Shown here piece by piece: positions 24,746-36,157 of a stretch of DNA of 64,000 bases. The notes beneath the pieces were generated by a model, which was not told where the DNA came from, searched no databases, and was given only the letters and a program-made list of their open reading frames with translations. How positions within the stretch are numbered: the stretch's first letter is position 1; every line of letters begins with the position of its first letter. Source of the stretch: Dichetophora obliterata (lineage: Eukaryota > Arthropoda > Insecta > Diptera > Sciomyzidae). The translations under genes were made by a program, and so were the position numbers. The stretch spans positions 53,765,753 to 53,829,752 of the forward strand of contig OY986438.1 in assembly GCA_963920525.1 (NCBI GenBank), written 5' to 3'.

Positions 24746-25389
24746 ACGAGCTACAGTGAAGCCTTAAATGAAGAGCCTTACATTCTCATAACCGCAAGCA
24801 AATAAATTATATAAAAAACATAGCAAGATATCAAATTTTTGTATTAGTCACGATGTAGGTTAAGCTTGAATTACTAAAAAAAAAATTCTACGAAATGTTG
24901 AACGTAGAAAAACTATAAAACTCATTAGGAACAAACAACGACGTGCGATAATTTGGACCCTCGACAGAGGCAAATCTTCCTCGCAGTTTAAGATTTCTTC
25001 ATTTTTATTAAATTAATTAACATCTAGTAAATTAGATAAAAGCACAAAGAGAAAGAAAGCATAGTTGTTGGCCAATTTTATGTGAATAAGTTCGTTCAGA
25101 AAAATGTTTGCTGAGAAATGTCAGAAGAGAATAGCTGTTTAAGATAAACATACGCCCATTGCGAATTTAAAATAAATTCAGCAATTAGGCTTTGTTGCGA
25201 GTGTAGAATATAGACTAAATACTAATTAAAATTCAACAGTGAAATTTCAAAGAAAATTAAAAAGTTATTTGTACTGCAGAAAGAACAGAGACCATTATTA
25301 ATTTATTTATTTATTTGTTAGATTATAATCCTTATGCTACAAAAGATAAGAATTAATCTTAACATTTAAAGCATCAGTCACAGCCCAAT

Positions 25390-25745
25390 AAGCATTGTGG
25401 TGAAGGGGATTCGTTAATGATTCGCTTATAAATAGTTTTTTTCGTATTATTTTCGAATAGTTTAGTTTTGTCTTAATTAGAGGTTGGCTTGATGCTTAAA
25501 GAAATCACCGATTAAAAGTATGCCCCCCCCCCAAAATTTGTATTCCAACTAATTATTTTTTTTTTTTCGTTTCAGCGATTAGCTATCGAATCGAATTTCA
25601 ATATTTTTGTGACTAGCTAACGAATCACTTCTTTAAATTTCAGCGATTAGCTAGAAATTCACTTCCTTATTTTTAGCATTACTTTTATTTTTAGCGATTC
25701 GTTACCGAATGGCTTCAGTTATCTTTAACAATTTTTAGCGAACTG
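25390..25745. repeat. Diverged tandem repeats of AGCGATTCGTTA-type words
   Basis: Variants of AGCGATTAGCTA, GACTAGCTAACGAATCAC and AGCGATTCGTTACCGAATG recur every 40-60 bases, with a C9 run near 25527-25535. The same word family reappears at 28195-28400 on the far side of LINE-E. Confidence 0.6.
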
Positions 25746-25789
25746 CTGTGTCCCCAGGTATATCCAATATTTATCTTTCTTATTTAATT

Positions 25790-27420
25790 GTAAATATCGG
25801 TAATATAGAGATTACTCAAATTGAAGTATTTAAAGCTCTTCATAGTTTAGATGGTACTAAAGGTTCTGGATTCGATCTATATTCATAATATTCACCAATA
25901 TTCATAATATCATGCTCAAGCTCTCTCTGCACTGCTGTAACTTTAATTTTTAATAAGTCTCTCTCGAGCGGAATCTTTCTAAATGAGTGGAAATTAGCCT
26001 TTATCTCTCTCATTTTCAAATCTGGCCAAAAATTTGTAATAGATAACTACAGACCAATCGTTAAGCTCTCAGCCATACCTAAACTGCTTGATAAAATAAT
26101 CACCGATAAATAATTTTTCGAAGTAAAGAACTATATCTAGACTGAGCAACATGGATTTTTTGCTGGCCGATCCACTAGCACTTACGTGGATATTTTTTAA
26201 ACTTTTGCTTGAATGCCATAGCAAAGGGCTTTCAAGTGGACGTTCTATACACTAATTTTGTCAAAGCTTTTGATAGCTTGGACCACAAGTTACTGATTTA
26301 TAAATTAAGCAAGCTAGGATTTCACTCCGACTTTTCACAATGGATGAACTCTTACCTTGTTAATAGAAAATTAATCGTAAAAATTGAGAATTGTAACTCC
26401 AGTATGGTCCAAGTTACTTCAGGTATTCCACAGGGAAGCCATCTAGGGCCACTTTTGTTCATCCTTTATATAAACGATATACCTAACAGTTTTAAATTCT
26501 GCAAAAGTTTGATGTATGCGGATGACTTGAAATTGTTTTCTATCATTAAAAATACCTCTAATTGCTCGAAATTTCAATGAGATATTAACGTCCTTCTTTT
26601 ATGGTGTGAGGTTAATGGTTTAAAGTTGAATTTCTCGAAATGTTATATGTTAACTTTTTGTCGCAAAAATGTTTTCATCATGCACGATTATGCATATGAA
26701 GCCTTTCTTTTAGAGGTCAACCGCTGTTAAGGATCTTGGCATTTACTTTGATCCAAGTCTCTCTTTCAAAACTCATAGAGATTATGTCATCTCAAGAGCA
26801 AACTCGCAACTGGGTTTTGTAAAAAGAAACTCCAAGGAATTCTCTGACCCGTACACAGTGAAATCTATTTTTTCTAACCTGGTCAGATCCATTCTGGAAT
26901 ATTCCTGCGTTATTTGAAACTCATCTTATGCTGTAGATGTTCCCAGAGTCGAAAGAGTTCAGAGAAGGTTTTCAAGATTCGCTTTGCGTAATATTTATAC
27001 TTATCAAGACATGCCTACTTATGATATTCGTTGTAAGCTTCTTGGACTCCAACCGTTGGAGCAAAGAAGAAAAAGCTTTTCTATACTATTTATTAAGGAC
27101 ATTTTGGATGGTAAGATCCAAAGTCCCGAACTGTTGGAACTTATCCCTCTGTATGCACCAACAAAAGGCTTTAAGGAAAGACCTCTATTTTGAATTTTCC
27201 CCCATAAAACGAATTTTAGCAAGAATGAAGTTATTTCCAAATGTCTACATCTTTTTAATTCTGTCGCTAGTGAGGTGGATTTCTGTTTAAATAGAGAAAT
27301 TTTTAAGAATTTATTGCTTGATTGTTACCTTTTGTTTAAATTATTAGATTAGGTTAGATTAAGAACTACATCTGTGAGGGCAATGACCCAGTAGATAAAT
27401 AAATAAATAAATAAATTAAG
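25790..27420 (+). pseudogene. LINE-E: reverse transcriptase relic with (AAAT)n tail
   Basis: Successive frames encode a linker before the RT, FKSGQKFVIDNYRPIVKLSA-like sequence, and then a longer open block (26209-26580). That block carries YTNFVKAFDSLDHK, VTSGIPQGSHLGPLLFILYINDI and the catalytic LMYADDLKLF. Further pieces include DLGIYFDPSLSF, a SNLVRSILEYS block, VERVQRRFSRFALRN and DIRCKLLGLQPLEQRRK, ending near 27350. The 3' end is marked by GGGCAATGACCCAGTAG followed by AAATA repeats (about 27385-27417). At least four frameshifts or stops are visible. It belongs to the same broad group as LINE-B and LINE-D. Confidence 0.85.
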
Positions 27421-28194
27421 ACAAATTTTTTATTTCACGGGTATTGAAATATGATCAATTTATCATTTGTAGGCAGAAATAAAGAAGACACCTATTTTCA
27501 AACTTCATTATTTTTAATTTAACTTTTTATTATACTTCAACTTGAATTAAAAAACAGGCAAAAGTATAACTTTGCACTTACTTTCATTTTAAAAAGTTTC
27601 ACAATATTTTGAATTCTATGGCACAAAATTCTGCCTTCGAATTGAATTGAAGTTGACGTTTAACTTGTTGTAAAAAATTTGCATATATTAATGCGCCAAA
27701 TTTTTCTAATGAACCAAAGTTGTCGCAATCAGTAGTTAGATGCGTAAGGCAATGCATATTTGTATTGCATTGCGTAAGGCAATGCATATTGTAACTTAAA
27801 AATTTCTTGCTATACAAAGTCGGTAAGCTACTTACAAAGCTATTTAGTAGGAAACTAGCTTCTCTCAGGTTTTTTGCTCAAAATTGAATCAAAAGTCTTA
27901 TTGCCTTAGATACCATTAAAAAATGATGATATCTTTTTCTGTGTTTTTATGCGTACAAAGCTAATCTAGTTTTTTTTTTTAATTTTCAGCATTCCAAAAT
28001 AAATTTCCCTAGGAATCTTTAAACTTGGTGGACGAAAAGTCAGACATTTTTTTATATTAAATAAAAAACAATGTAAAAATTTTAAAAATTTAATTTGTTT
28101 TACAATAAACAAATTATCTATGTATGTATAACTGAAGTAACACATATATGACTAAAAGAAGGACCTGCATTTGTCTAGATTTTTTAATTTTTTT
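27421..28194. other. AT-rich spacer, no gene recognised
   Basis: A short direct repeat, TGCGTAAGGCAATGCATATT, occurs twice at about 27740 and 27773. Nothing else was recognised. Confidence 0.5.
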
Positions 28195-28400
28195 TTTTGC
28201 GCTATTGAATTTTTGGTGATACGTTAACGAATTGTTTTTAAAATATGACGTTAATAAATTGCTTCTTTTAAAATGGGCGATTCGTTAACGAAATGCTTCT
28301 TTTAAATATGAAGATTCGTTAACGAATTAATTTTTTAGTTTTGGCGACTCGTTTACGAATTGCTTTTGTCGGTTTTAACGAATCGGTAACGAAGGAAGAA
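28195..28400. repeat. Tandem repeat with TCGTTAACGAA palindromes
   Basis: A unit of about 37-45 bases, GCGATTCGTTAACGAATTGC then TTCTTTTAAAAT, is repeated about five times. Each copy centres on the palindrome TTCGTTAACGAA or a one- or two-base variant. Confidence 0.75.
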
Positions 28401-28599
28401 TTTCTTCCGCTCGCGATATTATTAATGAATCGTGTATGATAATTGCTAGTCAATGAAATGTACGAGAAAGCCATTCATAAAGGATATCATAAGTGAATCA
28501 TTTGATTTGTTGGGAGTTAGTTAAAAATACACATAATGAAAAATACACAGATAATAAAAAATACATTTAATGTATAAAACTAAACTATTTTAATACTAT

Positions 28600-29138
28600 T
28601 GGGTGGTGTGAATAAAAACTGAGTGCGAGTGTTTACTCAAGATTTTTAAGGGAACACTCAATTTGGGGTGAATAAAATCTACTTTCGTTAAGCTTAACGA
28701 AAATACTCCACTCCTACTTTTTGAAATTTGATAAGGCTCTCAACTTTGGTATGAATAAAGTTCAAAGGTGGTGACTTCTTGCCTTCACGTGCTATTTCTT
28801 GTAAGAAAGTTATATTTTTCACAAATACGATTTCAGAAATGTTTAATGAAAGAACGTATGAGGAATTTCTCGAAAACAATGTAGAAAATAAAAGAAAATG
28901 TTACATTGCATGTCATGACGAATTTGTTAGTTTGTAGGTGAAGCATCCTTTTTTATTTGAGAAAAGGCAGACGATTTGATTACTAAAATTGACATTTCTC
29001 ATCTCATTAAGATTGAGTGAGTGCAAGCAATTTAAGGGAATTTTTATTCTCACCGAATTGAGTGTTCACTCTGGACGAAACACTCTCCTCAAGAGAATCC
29101 TCTCAGAGTGTTCACTCCGTTTTTATTCACACCACCCA
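28600..29138. mobile_element. 539-bp MITE with GGGTGGTGTGAATAAAAAC ends
   Basis: The left end TGGGTGGTGTGAATAAAAAC is matched by an identical right end in inverted orientation, followed on both sides by GAGTG-type words. Internal GAGTGTT.ACTC words are repeated. No coding capacity. The target duplication is unclear because the right flank was hit by the next MITE. Confidence 0.78.
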
Positions 29139-29142
29139 CTAC

Positions 29143-29320
29143 CAAGGCTCATTTATAAGGCTGTAGCACTTGAGAGCGAACTCGGTCGAACTATCAGAAT
29201 GGACGAAAAGAAATGAAGAAAATGAATGCTTAGAACAAAGAAAAGCACAGAGACAGTTCGAGCAAAGGCGGAAACAGAGTGCATTTCTCTCAAGTGCCAC
29301 AACCTTATAAATGAACATTG
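29143..29320. mobile_element. 178-bp hAT-type MITE
   Basis: Left arm CAAGGCTCATTTATAAGG, then C.GTAGCACTTGAGAG; right arm as reverse complement CAATGTTCATTTATAAGG, then T.GTGGCACTTGAGAG. The flanks are CCCACTAC (29135-29142) and CCCATTAC (29321-29328), an 8-bp target duplication with one mismatch, as expected for hAT elements. Confidence 0.82.
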
Positions 29321-29479
29321 CCCATTACAAATTATGAATCTTAGAAAAGAAAAATACATTTAAGTTATTAAAAAGATAAATAGAGATAAAGAGAGCGAGA
29401 AAAAAATGTATGGAAACATCTCAAGAGTAATTTAGGCTTTAGGTAGATATTAGAACAACATTTTATTAGTTCCTTTTAA

Positions 29480-30600
29480 AAGATACATTCATTGCTAATT
29501 TTCCATAAGTTAACAGGCAAAGTGTTCCAGAGACGAATGGCGTGAACGAAAAATTGATGATCAGATACAAGGGTGAAAGAGTCTTATAGGCTTAATCATA
29601 TTGTTTCTACCGGACCGCGAAAAGTCCAATTTACTAAACAAAAAATCAAGTTATTTTATATAAATGATCTTATGAAGCACAATTAAGGTTTTCTATTGTA
29701 ACAGATTGTACAACGAAATTTTTAATATTGTTTTAATATATTGTGTTACACATATTGTGATTAAGACCGAAGACATATCATGCGATGTTGTTGAAAACTT
29801 TGTTAAGTTTTAGCTTACTGATAGAATCACAATTGCTAGAAATATCAGAGCCAAACAGGAGAGTATTAATGAGGTAGGTTTTCGCAATGAGTATTCTTAT
29901 TTTAAGTGGGGTAAAGTACTCAGTTGACCAAATCCTTCGAAGTATTCTCTATACTTACCAATAGCGTTATTAATGCGAGTGTTCCAAGTAAGAGTTTGAT
30001 TAAGCCTAGACACAAATTCAATGTTAGTGTTATTCAATTTTATTGTTGGCAAACTAGCAGTATCTATCAATTTTTTGGAAATTATTAAACATTGCAACGT
30101 TTTTGGGTTCAGTGCCTAACCATTTTTTTGAGCCCAATCATTGATTTTTTCTAGGTTATCATTCGTATTGTTTATAGTTCTGTTGGATGTTGGACGTCGT
30201 CTGCATACACGTGTATCTAGTTACCTAGTACGATAGGTAAGTCATTGATATAAATGGAGAACAGCAGAGGGCCCAGAACTGAGCCCTGAGGAACACCTCT
30301 AGTAAGAATAACGTACGACGGCAACAAGTCTGCGCAGCTGACTGCCTGCATTCTTTCAGTTGAATAAAATTTCATTAGATTCACAGAACTAGGCTCAAAA
30401 CTTTAAATTTTCAAGTTGTGTGATGAGTATCTCATAATAAATCACAGCATCAAAAGCTTTAGAGTGATCTAGCAGTGTGAGGAAGGTTGCTTTGTTGTCA
30501 TCCAGTTCAGATCGAATCTCCTCAACGACGTCAATTAGAGCAGTCACACATCCACGCGATGTTTTTCTCTGAATGTAAAAAAACACTTTCTAAAAACTCT
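29480..30600 (-). pseudogene. LINE-F: reverse transcriptase relic
   Basis: Minus-strand blocks in order are RKTSRGCVTALIDVVEEIRS and the motif-A relic LLDHSKAFDAV (30586-30395), then RGVPQGSVLGPLLFSIYIND near 30295-30230 and a HVYADDVQ relic near 30210. The C-terminal part includes LNQTLTWNTRINNAIGKYRE (about 30000), and FVHAIRLWNTLPVNLWKISN ends it near 29500. Each block is in a different frame. It is a heavily decayed Jockey/CR1-group LINE. Confidence 0.8.
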
Positions 30601-30879
30601 TAGCGTTGGAAAAGTGGCAAATTATTTAATTTAGTTATTATTATTATGTAATTATATAACAAATTTAATTGCAAAGGTTCCTGACTCAAATTTTAAGATA
30701 AAAGTTGCCAACTGTTGACTCCGCTGAATGCGACCAATATGTGTAGCCCACGCTCTCGATTTTGTTTTCCTTATTTTGACATTCGATGGTCACAGCTCGT
30801 GAGAAAAAAGGTAGCTGTCAAGGCTACCTTATAATTATTGTATCATGAATATGGCTCTGATTCGAAAAACTCTTAAATT

Positions 30880-32310
30880 TACACGAAATATCCTGGAGAA
30901 AATTGTTGTTACAGTATGCCTCTCTTATTGAAACTTTCGTCCCTATTGGCAAAAACTGGGACAGTCAATTTTTACAACTCTAGAGGGGAATGTTTACCGA
31001 CAAAATCATTCTCCATAGACAGGAAATGATGCTAACCACTTGGTGTCAGGTCTGGACTATAAAGTGGATGTATAAGAACCACCCAACTAAGCTCCTGGAG
31101 CTTTTCGAAAGTCACTATCGATGTTGGTGATCTGGTGTTGTTCTGATCGAACACAACTCCTCTCCTACTTTCCAAAGCTGGCCACTCCTGGGCGATTGTT
31201 TTATTCAGACGGTTCATTTGTTGGCAGTACAGGTTCGAATGAGGTGTTTCCGTAGGGAAGCAGCTCATAGCAGATTATTCCATGGTAATCCACCCAAACA
31301 CACAACAAAACCTTCCTGACCGTCAATCCTGGCTTGGCGTTTGCGACGGCTTAGGGGCCATTCAAGAATTACGTAAGCACTTCAGGGGGAAGTGGTCTTT
31401 GCTTTGCTTATTTTTGATGAGAGGGGGTGTTGGGGGGTCTGGATACTGATTACGTCTTTAGGAGTATTTATTTTTTTACTTTTTCGAATTTTCTACAAAA
31501 CTTAGTCGATTATGGTTTGAACACATATGGCAACCCTACTTGTCTATACTTCTAAAGGAAACACATTTTCAGGAATTCCCGATGTATTTACCCATGGTGT
31601 AAAAAATCAAGGTGTAAGTGACTTCTAAATATTTCTCTAAAGCTGTCAAACTTGTGAATGAGTGAAAAATACAGAAATGTTGATTTCTTATGGTTTGACA
31701 ACTTAAGAGTCGAATTTTTAAAAAAAAAAATCAAAATTCGCTATCACCTTGATATCTTTCACCATGCATGTACCAATGTTTACGTAATCGGAGGAGGGGG
31801 TAATAGCTTTGCTTACTCTTGCTGACGAGGAAGAGCGGGGTTAATAATTGCAAAAAATCTACTTACGTAATACTTGAACGCCACTTACAACGATTCGACC
31901 ATGACCGTTTTCGCTTGACGTTGTTGTAAGTGACCCACTATTCATCACTCGTCACCATCCGCTTCAGAAATGGGTAAATTTTGTGGCGATTCAGCAGCGA
32001 TACGGAGATGGAAATTCAGTTAATTAGTTTTTTTTTGCGTTAACTTGCGTGGAACCCATACATCGAGCTTCTTTTTGTATGCAGCCTTATTCGAGTGGTT
32101 CCCAACGGTTTTTTGTGCAATCACGGAGTGCTTTTGTGCAAACAAAATAGTGCTTACTTGACAGACGGACTTAACGATCTCCATTATTTTATCGACATTT
32201 TCGACGATTGGCCTTCCACTGCGTGGCGCATCTTTGACATTGACAATCGACGGAACCAAAATTGCATGTTAATCACTATTACAGTATCATGGCCATTAAC
32301 AATATTCATA
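30880..32310 (-). pseudogene. mariner transposase, decayed and interrupted
   Basis: Minus-strand order: a QFWFRRL relic of the second helix-turn-helix (about 32260), then VKDAPRSGRPIVENVDKIME and VGNHSNKAAYKKKLDVWVPR (32259-32020). A KPGLTVRKVLLCVWWDYHGII relic follows near 31330-31270, then RRGVVFDQNNTRSPTSIVTF (the HDNARPH region, here without the clean Asp) and LQELSWVVLIHPLYSPDLTP (31268-31032). A FVGKHSPLE...VFANRDESFNKRGI tail ends near 30900. The order and words identify a mariner of the Tc1/mariner superfamily. A 531-bp MITE sits at 31354-31884. The terminal repeats are not recognisable. Confidence 0.87.
31354..31884. mobile_element. 531-bp PIF/Harbinger-type MITE inside the mariner
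   Basis: Left end GGGGCCATTCAAGAATTACG then TAAG; right end as reverse complement GTGGCGTTCAAGTATTACG then TAAG. TTA flanks both sides (31351-31353 and 31885-31887). A 3-bp TTA/TAA target duplication with G-rich termini is the PIF/Harbinger pattern. Without it the flanking mariner sequence runs on as RCK..QAVAN..PGLTVRKV. No coding capacity. Confidence 0.8.
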
Positions 32311-33817
32311 TTTTAAGTCACCTGGCCTGCGTTTCCGCCTTTATCGATGTAAAACTGAATCCTGAAACCTCAGTTAGTTTATGTATACAATTTTAAATAA
32401 ATTGGTCTATTGGCTCTCTGTAGAAACTAAATAAAACCCTATTATATTTTTCCAGCGTTGCCCCAGTTTAACGTCTTAAGTAATAAGATCATTTTAAATT
32501 TTTATAAAGTGTGTTTTAAAGTAACAGAACGCTGAACGTCGTGAAAGAAACGAGCGACAATATTTTTTGATACATAAAGATTCAGTTAATCTGTTTAGAT
32601 AGAAAGTCAAACAAAATTTTCCATTAAACAATAAATGTAAGACTCACGCTTTGAAGTCAATGCGAATACTTATTTGAATAACTGTAAACATGTTTAAGGT
32701 CAATAACATAGTGTTAGTTGCAAGCGCGGATCCACTCTGGGGCGATCGGGGCGATCGCCTCCCCCAAAGCTATTTGAAAATGCCTTTTATATTCCTTGAT
32801 AATGTGATAATGTATTAAAAAAGTTGATTTTAAACAACAACTTTGAAATTATATTAATTTTTAGTACTGTATCCTGATTCTGTTACCTGGAAAACATTAC
32901 ATTATCTACACATGATGTAAAAAAACTATATAACAGATATTCGATATTCTTCAAAGAATCTTTAGAGGTTTTAGATGAAATGTCAAAAAAGAAAAGTATG
33001 ATTCAAGTGCTAGTGCTATATATACTCTGCCGGAGAATCAGGATATCCTGAATTTGAGGAAAATCGTTTGAGTCTCTAACCACCGGAAATGCCGATGAAT
33101 TTGTCTCCAACATCGGTTTTTTTATATATTTGATTGTAATTTTTATGACTAACTAACCTAAACTGTTTGGTAATTGATTATCAAGTAGAGCCACGTGAAG
33201 TGATTCAGTAAAAAAATAATTTTGATTGGCTTTCATTACTAGTGCAAAATAATTAAAAAATCATAGTTTGTTTTCCCAATGGCAGACAAGCATCAAATGA
33301 TGAAGTTAATAACTTTTTTTTATTATCTTTGATTAATTTCGGTCTTGAGCGTCATCAAAATTTTGATAACGCTTCGAGCGTCATTTTCGCAATCGCAGAG
33401 AGTTTATTTTTTTTAGCTGAGAAACAACAACAAATTTGGATTCATTCATTCATTTTGTACTCGTCTAATCTATTTTTCGGAAATCTCTCCAAATTGCGCA
33501 AATATTATTCAATTTTGACGAGTACTGGTTCATTGGAAAGGTCTTATGAATAAGAATTAATAAGATTAAATAAGAATTAATAAATTCATTAAAATATAAA
33601 TGTGTTGGTTCCAAATTAAAAAAAAGATTGGAAGAAAATCTATCGATATTTCTAATGGCTACAAACTCAAACAATTTTCCTCAATATCAGGATATCATAG
33701 TTTTTCATCCCAAAGGTTCAGAAAATGAGTGTGCTTTTTGACATAATTTTCCATATAATTATTTTCTATTACATTTTATTTTCCCATGTACTTCGAGCCA
33801 CCCTACTATATACTCAT

Positions 33818-34655
33818 TAGACTGCTGCAATGCTGAAGTGTATCCCCTTCTTCAAAGTCTTTTTACAATTTTAATAACATTGCCTTTAAGCGGAGAAACA
33901 GAATTTTTTCAAGAATTAAAACATATTTGAAACTAGCGATGGGACCTATAGAATGATTTCAACTATCGAATAATTCGTTCGAATATTTCGTTCATTCATT
34001 TACTTTAAAAAAATAGTAAATAGTGCATGAAACTATCAAATGATTTAACTTTTGAATAATTTACTCATTAATTTGAATAACAAAATATTAACTAGAACAA
34101 AGAAATGTCGAACGAATAAATTATTCATTCATTCGAATTATAAAAAATGAACTAGAACGAATAAATTATTCATTCATTCGAATTATAAAAATAGTAGCTG
34201 GTACGAAGAACTATCAAATTATGTTTGCTATCAGTTCTAGTATTCATACATTCGACTTAAAAAACCTCTAAATAGCTATTGACTAGTGTGATTTCATTAT
34301 AATTTTCATTTAAACACAAATCAAGCAGTGTTGTTAAACGTACTTTTTCATTTAAATTTGCTGTACTCATAATTCGTTCAATCAGTTGAAGGTAAGCAAA
34401 CGAAGTACAAATGAAAAAACTATCGAATAAAAAAAAAACTATCGAATGAATGAATGATTTTAAACTCGAATAATTTGAATATTTTTATTCGATAGTTCCT
34501 ATCACTATTTGAAACATATTCTAAGACAACAGAAGAAAGATTATTCGGACTTGTTTTATAAAATATTAATTATGACATTAAAGTGACTGTGCATCAAGTC
34601 TTTGATAGATATGGAAAATCACGGAAGCACAGATTAAATTTCGTGTTGTGATAAG
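33818..34655 (+). pseudogene. hAT transposase C-terminal dimerisation domain, interrupted
   Basis: LDCCNAEVYPLLQSLFTILI, then TLPLSGETEFFQELK (33818-33925), corresponds to the conserved TLPVS...ERSFSxLKxIKTYLR block near the C-terminus of hAT transposases. After the inserted MITE (33934-34507) it resumes as TYLK/LRQQ, then EERLFGLVL*NINYDIKV and VFDRYGKSRKHRLNFVL with a final TGA. One frameshift lies at KTYL and one internal stop in GLVL*NI. The catalytic core upstream is not readable. Confidence 0.82.
33934..34507. mobile_element. 574-bp hAT-type MITE nested in the hAT element
   Basis: Left end TAGCGATGGGACCTAT; right end as reverse complement TAGTGATAGGAACTAT. The 8-bp flanks are identical, TTTGAAAC (33926-33933 and 34508-34515). 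The interior contains two near-identical direct copies of GAACGAATAAATTATTCATT-type sequence and many TCGAATGAAT words. No coding capacity. Confidence 0.87.
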
Positions 34656-35092
34656 ATTTCTCAAACAGGGTTTGGAAATTTTGTAGATCATTTAGGTTAA
34701 AAATTTAAGACAAAAATTTTATTCGTTTCTTTTTATTTTCATGTAAGTTATATAAACTTTTTTGTATTTCATACATATGATCTTTATATATAAAGTCACT
34801 GAAGACTGGATAACTGATCTTTTATATGAATTAATCGAAAAACTGTTTTTTTTTTAAATTACTATATTTGTGTTATTCAAATTTGTTAATATTTTGCCAA
34901 ATGTAAATAAGATTTTGAGTTAGATTGCACTTTTTAGTGAATTGAATTTTTATACACCAAAATATTATTTTTAATCAAATTTTTTCATATGCTTATCACG
35001 TCATATTAGAGACTATCGCCAATATCTGCAACTACTACAAAGTCACATTTTTTGGATCGCACTCCCAAATGGAGTGTCTGGATCCGCCACTG

Positions 35093-35823
35093 GTTAGTTA
35101 AGTCTGTAAGTAGCTTTAGCGAGATACACAACAAATCAACCCGTTAGCACTACTTTTCAATGAGGTAGCTCGCATTTTTTATTTTATAAATCATAAGTAA
35201 ACAAAAAATAAAAAAAACCGTGATTCGACATAATTTCGAAAGGTAAGCCAAGCTCTCTAAAGCTTGTGCGTATTTAAACTTCAAGCGCTTCTAATAAAAG
35301 TGGCTCTCGTAAATTCAACCACACCGCTCTTCTCTAATTAAGTTCAGCGACCTCTTGTTTAACTTTTATACACATTGAAATACGTTAACCGTATTGTTCG
35401 AGTGCAGAAATATTTATTTACTAAATCAATTAACACTCAGTGCGGGTCAATACACGGCACTATTTCGCACCTATTGGATTGTATTAGTTTGTCAAACAGT
35501 ATGGATTTTTTTTTTTTCTTGGAGTGGAATATTTACGTGAAAGCTCTCGATTTCATCCAAATAATAAATAGGCTTTTTAAATATATTATGTTAAAGAATG
35601 TGTCACCTAGTAGTATCTCATGGAAGAAAGGACATGCCTCAATATAAAATCGTTAGCTCACAAACTGCTTTTTATCAATTTTTTTTTTATTAAGGATATG
35701 TGTAGCCTTAGTTTACTTCTTAGGTGTATGGATTTTTTTTTTAAATATGAACTATAGCTTCTCTTGAAAATGTTGGTTTGGGTACAAAAATAAGTTCTGG
35801 AAAAAATTTTGCACATCGTAAAA
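35093..35823. other. AT-rich spacer, no gene recognised
   Basis: Open frame 35375-35647 shows no family resemblance and includes a poly(T)-derived Phe run; it is not supported as a gene. Confidence 0.5.
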
Positions 35824-36080
35824 TGAGGGTGTTTTTTTAGAAGCTTAGCAGAATAAAAAGAATTTTAGAATTGGCTACACTGTTTTCTGTGACAGGTGAA
35901 TTGACATTTTTCGATTGTTTTGATGTAAGTTGAATTTGACAATTCATCAGCAATAGACTTACTTCGGAACAACGTTTGCAAATGGGCCTAAGGAAGGATT
36001 GCCATTGATTCACAATTTAATTTGAAAATTTTGTTCAGTGGTGCAGCGCATTTTCCAGACGTCAGAACTTACGACGGTTT
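35824..36080 (+). pseudogene. Tc1/mariner-superfamily element, 5' fragment
   Basis: It begins with a GAGGGTGTTTTTTTAGAAG terminus and contains a relic of the transposase start, RLTSEQRLQM (about 35955-35990). The same layout is seen at 56690-57300: a GGGGGTTTTTTAG terminus, then a leader, then MNRLTPEQGFQI. The two are copies of one family. Downstream sequence is not readable as transposase. Confidence 0.6.
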
Positions 36081-36157
36081 GTCTGGCTTTTCAACGCTGT
36101 CCGGACTTTACCCTTACTTGGGCTAAAAAAATAGAAAAAAGTAGGGGAATGTCATTA

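Larger units (their letters stand above)
32721..35092 (+). mobile_element. 2.37-kb hAT element
   Basis: The left end is CAAGCGCGGATCCA; the right end as reverse complement is CAGTGGCGGATCCA, a terminus style common in hAT elements. The flanks are GTTAGTTG (32713-32720) and GTTAGTTA (35093-35100), an 8-bp duplication with one mismatch. The left subterminal part holds a GGCGATCGGGGCGATCGCC palindrome. A transposase relic reads on the plus strand. Confidence 0.85.

Noticed and set aside
28195..28400. CRISPR-like array
   Set aside because: The units are contiguous diverged tandem repeats without unique spacers, in animal DNA.
35375..35647. 90-codon open frame
   Set aside because: No domain, no neighbours of related function, and it includes a translated poly(T) run.
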